In this document: one piece after another, positions 9,184 through 17,814 of the stretch | How positions within the stretch are numbered: the first letter of the stretch is position 1 | Layout: each line of letters starts with the position of its first letter | Origin: CALODL01 sp942492115 | Lineage (GTDB): Bacteria; Planctomycetota; Phycisphaerae; UBA1845; CAIVHJ01 | Assembly: GCA_942492115.1 (NCBI GenBank) | Contig: CALODL010000027.1 | Span: 186,001-250,000 of the forward strand | Length of the DNA: 64,000 nt | Direction: 5' to 3' | Notes under the pieces: model-generated | Seen by the model: only the letters and a program-made list of their open reading frames with translations | Databases searched by the model: none | What the model was told of the DNA's origin: nothing | Position numbers and translations under genes: made by a program

Positions 9184-9789
9184 TCAACTGCTGTAGTAGT
9201 TAGATTCCCGTCCCAGAATCGACTGCAAGCGTTCGCGCGCCCGCGCTAAGAGCATGTGTACGGCGCCGGGATTGCGGTCCATGGCCTTGGCGCATTCGGC
9301 GACGGGCATATGGTTTAGGTCGCACATGTGAATCACGCGGCCGTACAGTTCGGGCAGGAGTTCGATCGCTGCGAGCAACGCCTGGCGTCGCTCATCTCCG
9401 GCGGTCAGGCTGCTGGGAGACCGGCCGTCATCATGCTGGTATTCAACTGGATCCGGTCCGCCATCATGCCCTGCATTGATGCGGCGAGCGGGCGGCGGCC
9501 GCGTACCGGCCCGTAAGCTCTTAATGGCATCGAGCATATTCCGTTTGGCCATGAGTCGACACCACGCCACAAAAGAAGTGGGACTGCCATTGCGGAACCC
9601 GCCGATATCCTGACCGATTTCGAGATAGGTCACTTGCAGGACATCCTCCACGCTGAGAACGGCGCGGAAGGTCTGATCAATGGAGATCGTTCTCCGCAGG
9701 TCGGCATCGATCGCTCGGAGTAATTCGCCGAGGGCGGCACGATCGCCTGCGACCGCAGCGTCGATCACAGCCTGTTCCGGGGTGCCCAT
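9184..9789 (-). CDS. ECF-type RNA polymerase sigma factor
   Basis: The 201-residue product has a sigma region 2 (FRAVLSVEDVLQVTYLEI through SFVAWCRLMAKRNMLDAIK) and a region 4 helix-turn-helix at the end (LPELYGRVIHMCDLNHMPVAECAKAM...LLARARERL). Its length suits the planctomycete ECF groups found beside kinases. No anti-sigma gene with a zinc or membrane signature is adjacent; instead the kinase starts immediately downstream. Regulation by phosphorylation, as described for some ECF groups linked to kinases, is plausible but not proven here. The Shine-Dalgarno signal is weak. Confidence 0.9.
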   Translation of the reverse strand: MGTPEQAVIDAAVAGDRAALGELLRAIDADLRRTISIDQTFRAVLSVEDVLQVTYLEIGQDIGGFRNGSPTSFVAWCRLMAKRNMLDAIKSLRAGTRPPPARRINAGHDGGPDPVEYQHDDGRSPSSLTAGDERRQALLAAIELLPELYGRVIHMCDLNHMPVAECAKAMDRNPGAVHMLLARARERLQSILGRESNYYSS

Positions 9790-10004
9790 TCAACCAGTCT
9801 ACCGCTGAGCGCACAGCCCGCCAATGCGCAATGTGTTGTGCGTCTAGGCCTTAAAGCTGACGATCGGCTCGGTGGACCGGCGGTTGGCGCAACACCATGG
9901 GGCAGAAAGGGAGACGTCGAATGGTCGCCCCTGTCCACTACGAAGAAGCGGAGACACGATCACACTGGATACGCATCGTTGCGCACGCGCGGTGCGTATT
10001 GTTG

Positions 10005-12362
10005 TCATGGATCCGATGACGGTGGCGGCTGGCCGGTTTCGTGGCGCAGGGTGTTCGCGCGGTCGTCGTGTCCGGCCAATTCGAGATACTCGATCAAGGT
10101 TGCGCGTGTCTGTTGCGTGAGTGGGTCATGTGCACCAAATTGTTTCACCAGCCCCTCGTACGCGGCTTGTTGCTGGTGCACCGCTTCGTCGTAACGGTTG
10201 ATCACGCTCAGGAACTGTGCATATCGAATGCGATGTCCGCCCAGGTCGAACTCGTCACGTGGCTCCGCCTGCTCCGATGTGTGCACCAGTTGTCGGTAGA
10301 GATTATCGGCTTCATCAAACTCGCCGCGCTGTGTCAGGATGTCGGCGAAGGCCAGCTTCGTCTCGAGTGTGGACACATGATGCGGTCCGTACAATCGGAG
10401 TCGAATCTCCAGGAGCTCTTCGTAGAGCTGTTGTGCTTCCTCGAGCTTGCCTTGCAGTCGCAAAGCCCTGCTGAATCCGCCCATGGCCTCCAAGGTCTGT
10501 TTTTTCTCAAAGCCCACGGTGCGCGAGAAGATGTCCCGCGCTTGACGATATCGATGCTCGGACTCCTCGTACTTGGCTGCATAGAACAGACAATACCCCA
10601 GAGCGCTCAGCGCTTCGGCCGTCGACGCGTCCTCGGTGCCCACCGTGCTCAACAGGCCGTCGGCTGCGGTGCGCAGCAGGTTCTCGGCTTCGTTGAGGTC
10701 TCCGCCGAAGATCATGATCGAACCGAGCTGGGCCATGGCGACATAGTGGCGCGGCCCCTCCACGGTGACATCCATGAGTTCTCTGCACAACTGCTCGAAC
10801 TCAACGAAACGGTGCATGTGCCCCAGTATTCCCAGATGAAGGAATGCCGAGTCCAGGGCTTCGGGGTGAGCGGCGCCCAGCAGTTCACGGCGAATGCGTG
10901 AGGCTTCTCTGGCATGTCCCTCGGCCTGAGCGTAGAAATACATCGACTCATAGGCTCTCGCGATCGTGTGTCTCAGCGCCGCCTCGACCTCGGCCTGATC
11001 CTGGAGCTCGTTCTCGATACGCTCGGCCGCGTCATCGAGCAGCATGCGCATGAGGGTCGTGTCCTGGCCACCGGCGCTGTCGGGATTGACGGCGACCAGC
11101 ATGTCCTCGATGAATGCCTGAATCACCTTGGCCTTCGCTGTTTCCCGCCGGGCACTGCCATACATCTGCAGCAATGCCACGGTAGAGGTTCCGAGCACCA
11201 GCAGGACGACCGCAGCGGTGGTTGCTGCCCACTTGTGACGAGCGAGCATCTTGCGCAGCACATACCAGTGGCTGTCACGCCTGGCCTCGATCGGTTCACC
11301 GGCCAGGTACCGCCTGATATCCGTCGTCAGATCGCCAGCAGACTGATAGCGGCGCTCGGGCTGTTTGTCGAGACACTTCAGCACGATGGTCTCGACGTCG
11401 TCGTCGAGTCGTGTGTTCCAGGTTCGCAGTCGTTGTGGTTCCTGCTGCAGGATGGCATCGAATTTTTGGCGCACCGTTGCCGTCTCGGCCGCGACGTACG
11501 GCCAGCGTCCCGTAAGCAGTTCATAGAGGATGACACCAAGGGCATAGATGTCCGTTCGCAGGTCCAGGGCTGTTCCATCACCATCAACCTGCTCCGGGCT
11601 CGCATAATTCAACGTCCCCACGAACTGGCCGGTTTCGGTGAGAGAGGCTGCCGTGCTGGAGTGGTCTCCCGTCGAGGACGACTTGGCCAGACCGAAGTCC
11701 AGCACGAGGGGGTGGCCGTCGTGGTTCAAGCGGATGTTGCTGGGCTTGAGATCACGGTGGATGATTCCGCGGAGGTGGGCTGCGTGGACGGCCGTAGTCA
11801 CATCAACGAACAGCGCCAACGTCTCACGGACGAATGATTCAAGAGGCAACGCCCCTTCGTTTTCGTGGTGGCGCCGTTCACGGATGAACGCATCGAGGGT
11901 CGGCCCGTCGATGAAGTCCATAACGAAATAAGAGCATCCCGCGGCTTCGCCGCTGTCGTGGATCGTCACGATGTTGGAGTGACGGAGGCTTCCAAGGACC
12001 TCGATTTCGCGCTCGAAGCGGACACGTTCAGCGGTACTGCTGAACGGCCCATCGCGAACCATTTTGATGGCGACCAGGCGTTTGGTGCCCTGTTGCCGGG
12101 CCAGGTATACGACCCCCTGGCCGCCCCGTGCGAGCTCACGTATGAGTTCGTATCCCGGCAAGTTGGACCGCGCGCTGCTCGAGGTACCGAGCACCTGAGA
12201 TGGTCCGGAGGGCGCTTCGTCATTGCGCGTGACGTTTTCAACCTGCCGCCGGGCCCGTCCGATCAAGTCAGCGAACTGTTTCGGATCGTTCATGGGCATC
12301 TTACTCGACCAAGCGTCAACTGGGCGGTTCGACTCACGCATATTCCGTGGGGTTGATGACAT
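10005..12362 (-). CDS. Transmembrane Ser/Thr protein kinase with TPR repeats
   Basis: The 785-residue product has a kinase domain at about 70-350 with a Gly-rich loop (ARGGQGVV), VAIK Lys100, HRDLKPSN with Asp204 and DFG Asp222, and a membrane helix at about 365-385. About 350 residues of tetratricopeptide-like repeats follow, containing several kinesin-light-chain-style units (ALSALGYCLFYAAKYEESEH and similar). The start used is ATG 12362; in-frame ATGs at 12299 and 12293 are alternatives and would drop a poorly folded leader. It follows an ECF sigma gene by 11 bases, repeating the gene order of the module at 7.0-9.8 kb. Confidence 0.9.
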   Translation of the reverse strand: MSSTPRNMRESNRPVDAWSSKMPMNDPKQFADLIGRARRQVENVTRNDEAPSGPSQVLGTSSSARSNLPGYELIRELARGGQGVVYLARQQGTKRLVAIKMVRDGPFSSTAERVRFEREIEVLGSLRHSNIVTIHDSGEAAGCSYFVMDFIDGPTLDAFIRERRHHENEGALPLESFVRETLALFVDVTTAVHAAHLRGIIHRDLKPSNIRLNHDGHPLVLDFGLAKSSSTGDHSSTAASLTETGQFVGTLNYASPEQVDGDGTALDLRTDIYALGVILYELLTGRWPYVAAETATVRQKFDAILQQEPQRLRTWNTRLDDDVETIVLKCLDKQPERRYQSAGDLTTDIRRYLAGEPIEARRDSHWYVLRKMLARHKWAATTAAVVLLVLGTSTVALLQMYGSARRETAKAKVIQAFIEDMLVAVNPDSAGGQDTTLMRMLLDDAAERIENELQDQAEVEAALRHTIARAYESMYFYAQAEGHAREASRIRRELLGAAHPEALDSAFLHLGILGHMHRFVEFEQLCRELMDVTVEGPRHYVAMAQLGSIMIFGGDLNEAENLLRTAADGLLSTVGTEDASTAEALSALGYCLFYAAKYEESEHRYRQARDIFSRTVGFEKKQTLEAMGGFSRALRLQGKLEEAQQLYEELLEIRLRLYGPHHVSTLETKLAFADILTQRGEFDEADNLYRQLVHTSEQAEPRDEFDLGGHRIRYAQFLSVINRYDEAVHQQQAAYEGLVKQFGAHDPLTQQTRATLIEYLELAGHDDRANTLRHETGQPPPSSDP

Positions 12363-12373
12363 AGGTTGGCCGG

Positions 12374-12976
12374 TCAGGAGCCGGCAAGCAATTCACGCAA
12401 TCGATCGAGGGCCCGGGCGCGGAGCATGAACACTGCCCCCTCAGAGCGGCCCAGGGCCTCAGCGACCTCACTGCTCGTGTGGCCATGCAATTCGTACAGT
12501 TGGATCACTCGTGAATAATCCTCAGGGAGGCGCTCGAGGGCTGAAGCGACCGCTGCGTTGATCTCGGAAGTGGCCGCATGACGGCTCGGGGTCGTAGTGG
12601 TCACCACGAGGCGTTCGTACAATGCAACACTGGAGTCGTCGTTGGGCTGCAGACGCAACCGGGCGGGGGGGCGTTTGCCACGGTCCAGTGCCCGAACAGC
12701 GTCGAGAAGGTTGTTCTCCGCAATGCGTGTAATCCACGCTAGAAAGGCACCCGGGCCTTTGGGATCGAACCGTTCGATGCGCTGAAATGCTTCCAGGTAT
12801 GTGACTTGCAGCACATCATCGGCCTCGAGGACCGCGCGGAACGCGGGCGATATTTTGGCCTTCAGCCGAGCGAGGAGTTGTGGGCTGAATTCGGCCAGGA
12901 GACGGGCCAGGGCGTCATTGTCGCCGGCAATCGCCGCTTCGACCACTTGTTGTTCATCGTCGATTGTCAACGTCAT
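12374..12976 (-). CDS. ECF-type RNA polymerase sigma factor
   Basis: The 200-residue product is similar in plan to the sigma factor at 9.2-9.8 kb: region 2 around ISPAFRAVLEADDVLQVTYLEA and AWITRIAENNLLDAVR, and region 4 at the C-terminus (LPEDYSRVIQLYELHGHTSSEVAEAL...RARALDRLREL). GGAGG lies only 2 bases before the ATG at 12976 but 8 bases before an in-frame TTG at codon 3, so the true start may be that TTG. The gene is the first of a two-gene unit with the downstream kinase and is divergent from the peroxidase gene. Confidence 0.9.
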   Translation of the reverse strand: MTLTIDDEQQVVEAAIAGDNDALARLLAEFSPQLLARLKAKISPAFRAVLEADDVLQVTYLEAFQRIERFDPKGPGAFLAWITRIAENNLLDAVRALDRGKRPPARLRLQPNDDSSVALYERLVVTTTTPSRHAATSEINAAVASALERLPEDYSRVIQLYELHGHTSSEVAEALGRSEGAVFMLRARALDRLRELLAGS

Positions 12977-13150
12977 GGCCTCCGGTACGCTCCGGACTTA
13001 CCTGCATACATATTACCTTATGTGACCCCCATTGTAGCGTTCGTGTCGGCGCCGGCCTTGATTTCCCTATTTCGGGCGTGAGTCCACAGCGTACCCGACG
13101 CTTGGCCTTCCAGACTATCCGAAAAGGTCCACACCCGAAGGGAGGACGCC

Positions 13151-14482
13151 ATGTTCACGCCTGCTCGATACGCACTGGTTCTGTCGATCGCACTGACCAC
13201 CTGCGGATGCGGCACCATCTCCGACACCGATCTCGAAGCCGATCTGTCGGCGCAGATCCTGCAACATGATGTTTCGGCGGCTGAAAGGCCTGAACCGGAT
13301 CCGGCGCTGGTGCGACTGGGGCAGGCGCTGTTCTTCGACAAGCTCCTCAGCGGTAACCGCGACATTTCGTGTGCGACTTGTCATACACCCCTGGCCGCGA
13401 CCGGCGACGGTCTGTCGCTGTCGATCGGCACAGGCGGGAGCGGTCTGGCGCAGTCACGGAGTGCCCCGTTGAGCGGATCGGGTGATCCTATTCTGATTCC
13501 ACGCAACGCCCCGGATGTGTTCCGAGGTGCCTTGTCGACAATGTTCTGGGATGCCCGTGTTGCAGACCTGGGCGACGGGCAATTTGCAAGCCCGGCAGGC
13601 AAGGAGCTACCGGCTGGATTAGACTCAGCATTGGCCGTGCAGGCGATGTTCCCGGTCACATCGCGCGACGAAATGCGCGGTCAACCGGGTGAGAACGAGC
13701 TTGCCGACATCGACGACGACGATTTCGCCGCCATGTGGGATGGGCTGATGGTCCGTGTTCTGGCGATCGAGGAATACGAACGACTATTCGAGCAGGCTTT
13801 CTCTGAAGAAGAACAGAACGAATGGAACTTCACGCATGCCGCTCGGGCCATTGCCGCGTTCGAGATGGACGTCGATGCACAATCCACGAGCCCCTTTGAT
13901 GATTACCTGTCCGGAGACGGCAGAGCCTTGTCCAGGTCGGCAATGCGCGGCGCGACGCTGTTTTTCGGTGATGCGGGTTGTGCGCGCTGTCATGCCGGAA
14001 ATGAGTTCACCGACGAGGCCATGCACAATCGCGCGGTGCCGCAACTCGGGCCCGGTAAAGGCGACGGCGCAGATGGCACATTCGATTTCGGGCACGAGCA
14101 GGTCACCGGAGATGAACGGGACCGCTTCAAGTTCCGTACACCACCACTACGCAACGTCGCATCCACCGGGCCGTGGATGCACGACGGCGCCTATACGTCG
14201 CTCGCCGGAGCGGTGCAGCACTGCCTCGATCCTGTGGGCGGCTTGGACAACTACGATCCCGCGCAGCTGTCCGATCTTGCCCGGCCAACGTACCATCCCG
14301 AACACAACAGCGCGATTCTCGCCGCCATGGACCCAGATGATTTCGAGGCGGTGGTCCTTACCGAGGACGAGTTCGCTGACCTCATCGCGTTTCTCAATAG
14401 CTTGACGGCGCCCTCGCTGGGTGAACTGTCAATACGTGTGACACCCGAGAGTGTGCCGAGCGGCCTGCCGGTCGCGGATTAG
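13151..14482 (+). CDS. Dihaem cytochrome c peroxidase / MauG-family protein
   Basis: The 443-residue protein has two c-type haem attachment motifs, CATCH at 74-78 and CARCH at 277-281, spaced as in the bacterial dihaem cytochrome c peroxidase family. The motif GPWMHDGAYTSL near the C-terminus matches the family's conserved MHDG(R) segment. An N-terminal hydrophobic signal ends near TTCGCG and suggests export, perhaps as a lipoprotein. The family reduces peroxide or carries out MauG-like oxidations in the periplasm. GGAGG precedes the ATG. It is divergent from the ECF sigma/kinase unit and its 3' end overlaps a weak reverse-strand frame by 4 bases. Confidence 0.88.
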   Translation: MFTPARYALVLSIALTTCGCGTISDTDLEADLSAQILQHDVSAAERPEPDPALVRLGQALFFDKLLSGNRDISCATCHTPLAATGDGLSLSIGTGGSGLAQSRSAPLSGSGDPILIPRNAPDVFRGALSTMFWDARVADLGDGQFASPAGKELPAGLDSALAVQAMFPVTSRDEMRGQPGENELADIDDDDFAAMWDGLMVRVLAIEEYERLFEQAFSEEEQNEWNFTHAARAIAAFEMDVDAQSTSPFDDYLSGDGRALSRSAMRGATLFFGDAGCARCHAGNEFTDEAMHNRAVPQLGPGKGDGADGTFDFGHEQVTGDERDRFKFRTPPLRNVASTGPWMHDGAYTSLAGAVQHCLDPVGGLDNYDPAQLSDLARPTYHPEHNSAILAAMDPDDFEAVVLTEDEFADLIAFLNSLTAPSLGELSIRVTPESVPSGLPVAD

Positions 14483-14868
14483 TGCGCACGAGGACGGGCC
14501 GCGAGCGGGGTGATTTCATCCAGAAAGAACAGAGCGTCCGTCTGCCGGGGCAATGTGCTGGTTTCGTCCCAGGTGAAGTAACTGTGGCGGCGTGCACTGG
14601 CGAGATAACGCTCTCCGAGGCTGCCCGAGTGGAGCGGAAGCAGGTAAGTGGAGCCGGCCTTGATCATGGTCGACTCAATACGTGGATCAGACTCGAGCGT
14701 ATCGATCAACTCCCTGCTCATGGGATTGAGTAATGTTCCGTGGTCGTGGAGCATCCAAATCGAGAAGTCTCTGTCCTGGCGTTCAGTTTGTCCTTGACCA
14801 TTCTCAAATACGGCGCATAATTGAGACTCGTGCAAGTTGGACGTATGGAAAGGAGGTGTCGTGTGCAT
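14479..14868 (-). CDS. Hypothetical protein, doubtful
   Basis: A 129-codon frame on the reverse strand, convergent with and overlapping the peroxidase gene by 4 bases. Its translation has a credible protein-like middle (DFSIWMLHDHGTLL, then SRELIDTLESDPRIES, then TYLLPLHSGSLGERYL) but no recognised domain and no clear ribosome binding site. It may be a small real gene or the remnant of a longer one. Nothing on the forward strand between 14483 and 15041 is more convincing. Confidence 0.35.
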   Translation of the reverse strand: MHTTPPFHTSNLHESQLCAVFENGQGQTERQDRDFSIWMLHDHGTLLNPMSRELIDTLESDPRIESTMIKAGSTYLLPLHSGSLGERYLASARRHSYFTWDETSTLPRQTDALFFLDEITPLAARPRAH

Positions 14869-15041
14869 ATCTTTGCAGTCATTTCAATCACGGGACCTCG
14901 CTGCGCGAACCGCTGCTGATCTCATTCCTCGGCCCGCTGCGGCCCGGTTTCCTGTGATTCCCTCAGTATCGAATTGAACATTTGATGGGGACGCGCTCCG
15001 CGCGCACCCTGCAAGAGACCTTACTGAACCAAGGAGCGTTT

Positions 15042-15443
15042 ATGCCATCGCGCAAACGTGATGCGGATGAACTGCGCGCACTGTGCGCAGACATCCACCC
15101 CGACGACGGCGTCGACCCACGTGATGACACATCACGCGACGCCATGGATAAAGAGAAACCGGATCGGAAGCTGCAACAGCTATGCAAACAAGTGGGCCAG
15201 GCCGTGCAGCTCATCGTGTCCAACATGCCGGAGGACCTGCATGTCGCCAGCGTCCAGCCAGCACCCAACGCTGGGCGGCTGCGCGTCGTGCTCGAGGTTG
15301 CCGACACGGTGGACCCACGACACATGGCCGACATTCTGGATCGTTCACGTCGTTTCATTCGCAACGAAGTGGCTACGGTCGTGTCGAGACGGCGTGTTCC
15401 CGAACTCGTATTTGCCGTGGTGCACGGAGGAGGGCACCTATGA
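15042..15443 (+). CDS. RbfA-like ribosome-binding factor protein
   Basis: The ATG at 15042 has AAGGAG about 6 bases upstream. The 133-residue product has a variable charged leader (1-40) followed by about 90 residues with the RbfA pattern: an initial amphipathic helix (KLQQLCKQVGQAVQLIV), a strand-rich middle, and the hallmark end FIRNEVATVVSRRRVPELVF. In E. coli RbfA the equivalent is FIRSLLGKAMRLRIVPEL. RbfA binds 16S rRNA and helps mature the 30S subunit. This copy is next to rtcB rather than infB/truB, and its stop codon overlaps the rtcB start, so it may be a specialised paralogue. Confidence 0.7.
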   Translation: MPSRKRDADELRALCADIHPDDGVDPRDDTSRDAMDKEKPDRKLQQLCKQVGQAVQLIVSNMPEDLHVASVQPAPNAGRLRVVLEVADTVDPRHMADILDRSRRFIRNEVATVVSRRRVPELVFAVVHGGGHL

Positions 15444-16576
15444 AAACAGAGGATCAGATGACATCCTGGTGGGCTCATCCGCCCGAGAATGCAGTGCGTC
15501 AGGCGCTGACGCGTCTCTGTCGCGCTCCCGGCGTGGTACGTGTTGCGGTCATGCCCGACGTACATCTGGCGGCGGGAGTCAGTAACGGCGTGGCAGTCGC
15601 GACGGTGGACAAGATTTACCCGGCCGCGGTGGGTGGTGATATCGGTTGCGGCTATACGGCCGTGGCCTTCGAGGGTGGGGCGCAGGCGCTGAACCGTCGC
15701 GGCCCGGCCGAGGCGGTGTTGGCCGCGCTCCCGCGGGTGGTGCCCGTCATACGGCACAGCCGACGTGACGGATTGCCGGAATTGGATGGCGCTGTGGTCG
15801 CCGAGGCCCTCAGTAGTTCCGATCTGGCGGCCCGCGCTGCAGGCGTCGGGCGTCAGGAACTGGGGACGCTCGGGCGCGGCAATCACTTCCTGGAATTCCA
15901 GGAGGATGACGAGGGCCGATTGTGGGCCATGGTCCACAGCGGTTCGCGGGCCATGGGTCAGCACATCACCGCGCTGCACCTGCATACTGCACACGCGGTC
16001 GGCGGTGGGTTGGCGTGGCTCGACGCCGACTCCGATGTCGGGCGGGCCTATCTGCGGGATGTGGCGTGGGCCCGGCGTTACGCCGCGGAGAGCCGGGCAC
16101 GCATGCTCCGTGCGGCGGCTGCTGTTGTGGGTGAGGTGCTTGGCGTCGTACCCATCGACGAGACCTGGAGCAATACGGATCACAACCATGTGCAGCGCGA
16201 GGATCATGGTGGATCCGAGCTGTGGGTTCACAGGAAGGGTGCCAATTGTGCCGTGGCGGGGGAGTTCAATATGATCCCCGGTTCGATGGCCACGCATACG
16301 TATCATGTCGAGGGGCGTGGTGAGTCACTGGCGTTGAGGTCGAGTTCCCACGGTGCTGGCCGGCGGCTCAGCCGATCCGCAGCTCGCGCCCGCCTCGGTC
16401 GCAAGGATCTCGCTCGACAGTTGCAGGGGGTGTGGATCGAGCCCCGGATCGCGCGCCGGCTCGCGGACGAGGCACCCGCTGCCTATAAGGACCTTGACGC
16501 CGTGATGCGCGCTCAGGGCGATCTGGTGCGTATTATCCGGCGGCTGCAGCCTGTGCTGAGCTACAAGGGAATCTGA
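15440..16576 (+). CDS. rtcB: RtcB-family 3'-phosphate RNA ligase
   Basis: RtcB joins RNA 2',3'-cyclic or 3'-phosphate ends to 5'-OH ends with GTP and Mn. The 378-residue product shows the family motifs in order: MPDVHLAAG, VGGDIGCG (metal-binding Asp and Cys), GTLGRGNHFLE, MVHSGSRAMG, DHNHVQRE, then SHGAGRRLSR, which carries the GMP-accepting His, and a YKD...VLSYKG end. The ATG is inside the ATGA overlap with the RbfA-like stop codon. Prolonged frames further upstream are not protein-like. Pairing with a 16S-binding protein suggests rRNA repair or maturation rather than tRNA splicing; this is inference. Confidence 0.92.
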   Translation: MKTEDQMTSWWAHPPENAVRQALTRLCRAPGVVRVAVMPDVHLAAGVSNGVAVATVDKIYPAAVGGDIGCGYTAVAFEGGAQALNRRGPAEAVLAALPRVVPVIRHSRRDGLPELDGAVVAEALSSSDLAARAAGVGRQELGTLGRGNHFLEFQEDDEGRLWAMVHSGSRAMGQHITALHLHTAHAVGGGLAWLDADSDVGRAYLRDVAWARRYAAESRARMLRAAAAVVGEVLGVVPIDETWSNTDHNHVQREDHGGSELWVHRKGANCAVAGEFNMIPGSMATHTYHVEGRGESLALRSSSHGAGRRLSRSAARARLGRKDLARQLQGVWIEPRIARRLADEAPAAYKDLDAVMRAQGDLVRIIRRLQPVLSYKGI

Positions 16577-16925
16577 TGATTGCGGTCGATCGCAGGCACC
16601 CGAGGACGTATGCGGTTCTCGGGGCGCCTGCGGGCGATGCGCGATCGTGGTTGGCCGCTGATTCATAAGTGCGCTAAGTGCCCCATTTCACAATTCTTTG
16701 TAGGGTTGTCCGGACGCTTGCCGCCCTGGACTGTGTTGCTCGTCGTCAACGATGTCAGGCATCGCCTCCTCCTCGCGCCTTGCCCAACACGACAAGCGCC
16801 GCGGAGAACCCTACACCCAATTATGAAAGGGAGCACTAAGGTGCGTATAATGTCGGCCAGATGATTCCCTGAAGTTGACGTTCATCCAATCAGGGGTAGG
16901 CGCTGTAGCACGGAGACATGGTGCC
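16577..16925. other. intergenic, no gene recognised
   Basis: No convincing coding frame, RNA or terminator is visible. GGAG at 16912-16915 serves the following gene. Confidence 0.4.
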
Positions 16926-17786
16926 ATGTCCAATGTCGACCAATTCGAAAGCATGTTTCGTGCAGCGGCTCGGGATGTGTTGCGCTATGAACTGATCCAT
17001 ATTCGATCCGTTCTCGTCGTGACCGATCTCGAGGTGGAGGAGGCCGGACCCTACGGCGACCGCGTCCGCGAGTTCCTCAAGGTGCTCCGGGCCGAAGAGA
17101 CTGTCCGTTGGCGCGTGGTCAACCGTTCAGAGTATCATTTGCCGGGCGAGTTGCTCGACATCGTTCAGGATGAGACGCCTGACCTGATCTGCACCTATCG
17201 CAATCTGCACAGCGGAGCCTGGAAATGGCCCTATAGTCTCGGGACCCATGTCGATTTGCTGACGCAGCACACGAAGGCACCGGTCATGCTCCTGCCGCAC
17301 CCCCAGGCCGAACGGTCTGCTGGGCACGCTCAGGAAAACACCGACACGGTCATGGCCATTACCGATCACCTGGCCGGGGACCATCGGTTGGTCAATTATG
17401 CATCACGCTTTACCGAGGACGGCGGGGCATTGTGGCTGACCCATGTTGAGGACGAAGTGACGTTCAGCCGCTACGTCGACATGATCTCGAAGATTCCGTC
17501 CATCAATACCGACGAAGCCCGGCAGGCCATGCACGATCAATTGCTCAAGGAACCCCACGACTACATCATGGGTTGCGCCGATGTCCTGCGTGCAGCAGGA
17601 CGAGACATTCATATTCATGATCTCGTACTCTTTGGTCGCCACTTGTCCGAGTACCGGCGCCTGATAGAAGAACACAAGATCGACCTGCTGGTCCTGAATA
17701 CCAACGACGAAGACCAGCTCGCCATGCACGGGATTGCATACGCCCTGACTGTCGAGCTGCGTCACATCCCATTGCTCATGCTGTAG
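16926..17786 (+). CDS. Universal-stress-protein-like tandem protein
   Basis: The start at 16926 has GGAG 10 bases upstream. The 286-residue product has two Rossmann-like halves with the USP strand-helix order (SVLVVTDLEVEEAG in the first, ALWLTHVEDEV in the second), each ending in a hydrophobic strand (PVMLLP and IPLLML). The Gly-rich ATP-binding signature GxxGxxxxxxxxxG(S/T) is not evident, so this is probably a non-ATP-binding member. It is 28 bases upstream of a membrane transporter gene. UspA-like domains often regulate transporters, which makes a functional pair plausible. Confidence 0.7.
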   Translation: MSNVDQFESMFRAAARDVLRYELIHIRSVLVVTDLEVEEAGPYGDRVREFLKVLRAEETVRWRVVNRSEYHLPGELLDIVQDETPDLICTYRNLHSGAWKWPYSLGTHVDLLTQHTKAPVMLLPHPQAERSAGHAQENTDTVMAITDHLAGDHRLVNYASRFTEDGGALWLTHVEDEVTFSRYVDMISKIPSINTDEARQAMHDQLLKEPHDYIMGCADVLRAAGRDIHIHDLVLFGRHLSEYRRLIEEHKIDLLVLNTNDEDQLAMHGIAYALTVELRHIPLLML

Positions 17787-17814
17787 CATCACGGAAGAAA
17801 GGTCGATTCACGGA

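Noticed and set aside
15182..15439. Extension of rtcB upstream through the RbfA-like gene
   Set aside because: The frame overlaps the RbfA-like coding sequence; RtcB family members begin near the residues coded from 15440.
16580..16864. Possible small gene after rtcB
   Set aside because: The roughly 94-codon frame has no Shine-Dalgarno signal, no domain and an Arg-rich shadow-like composition.
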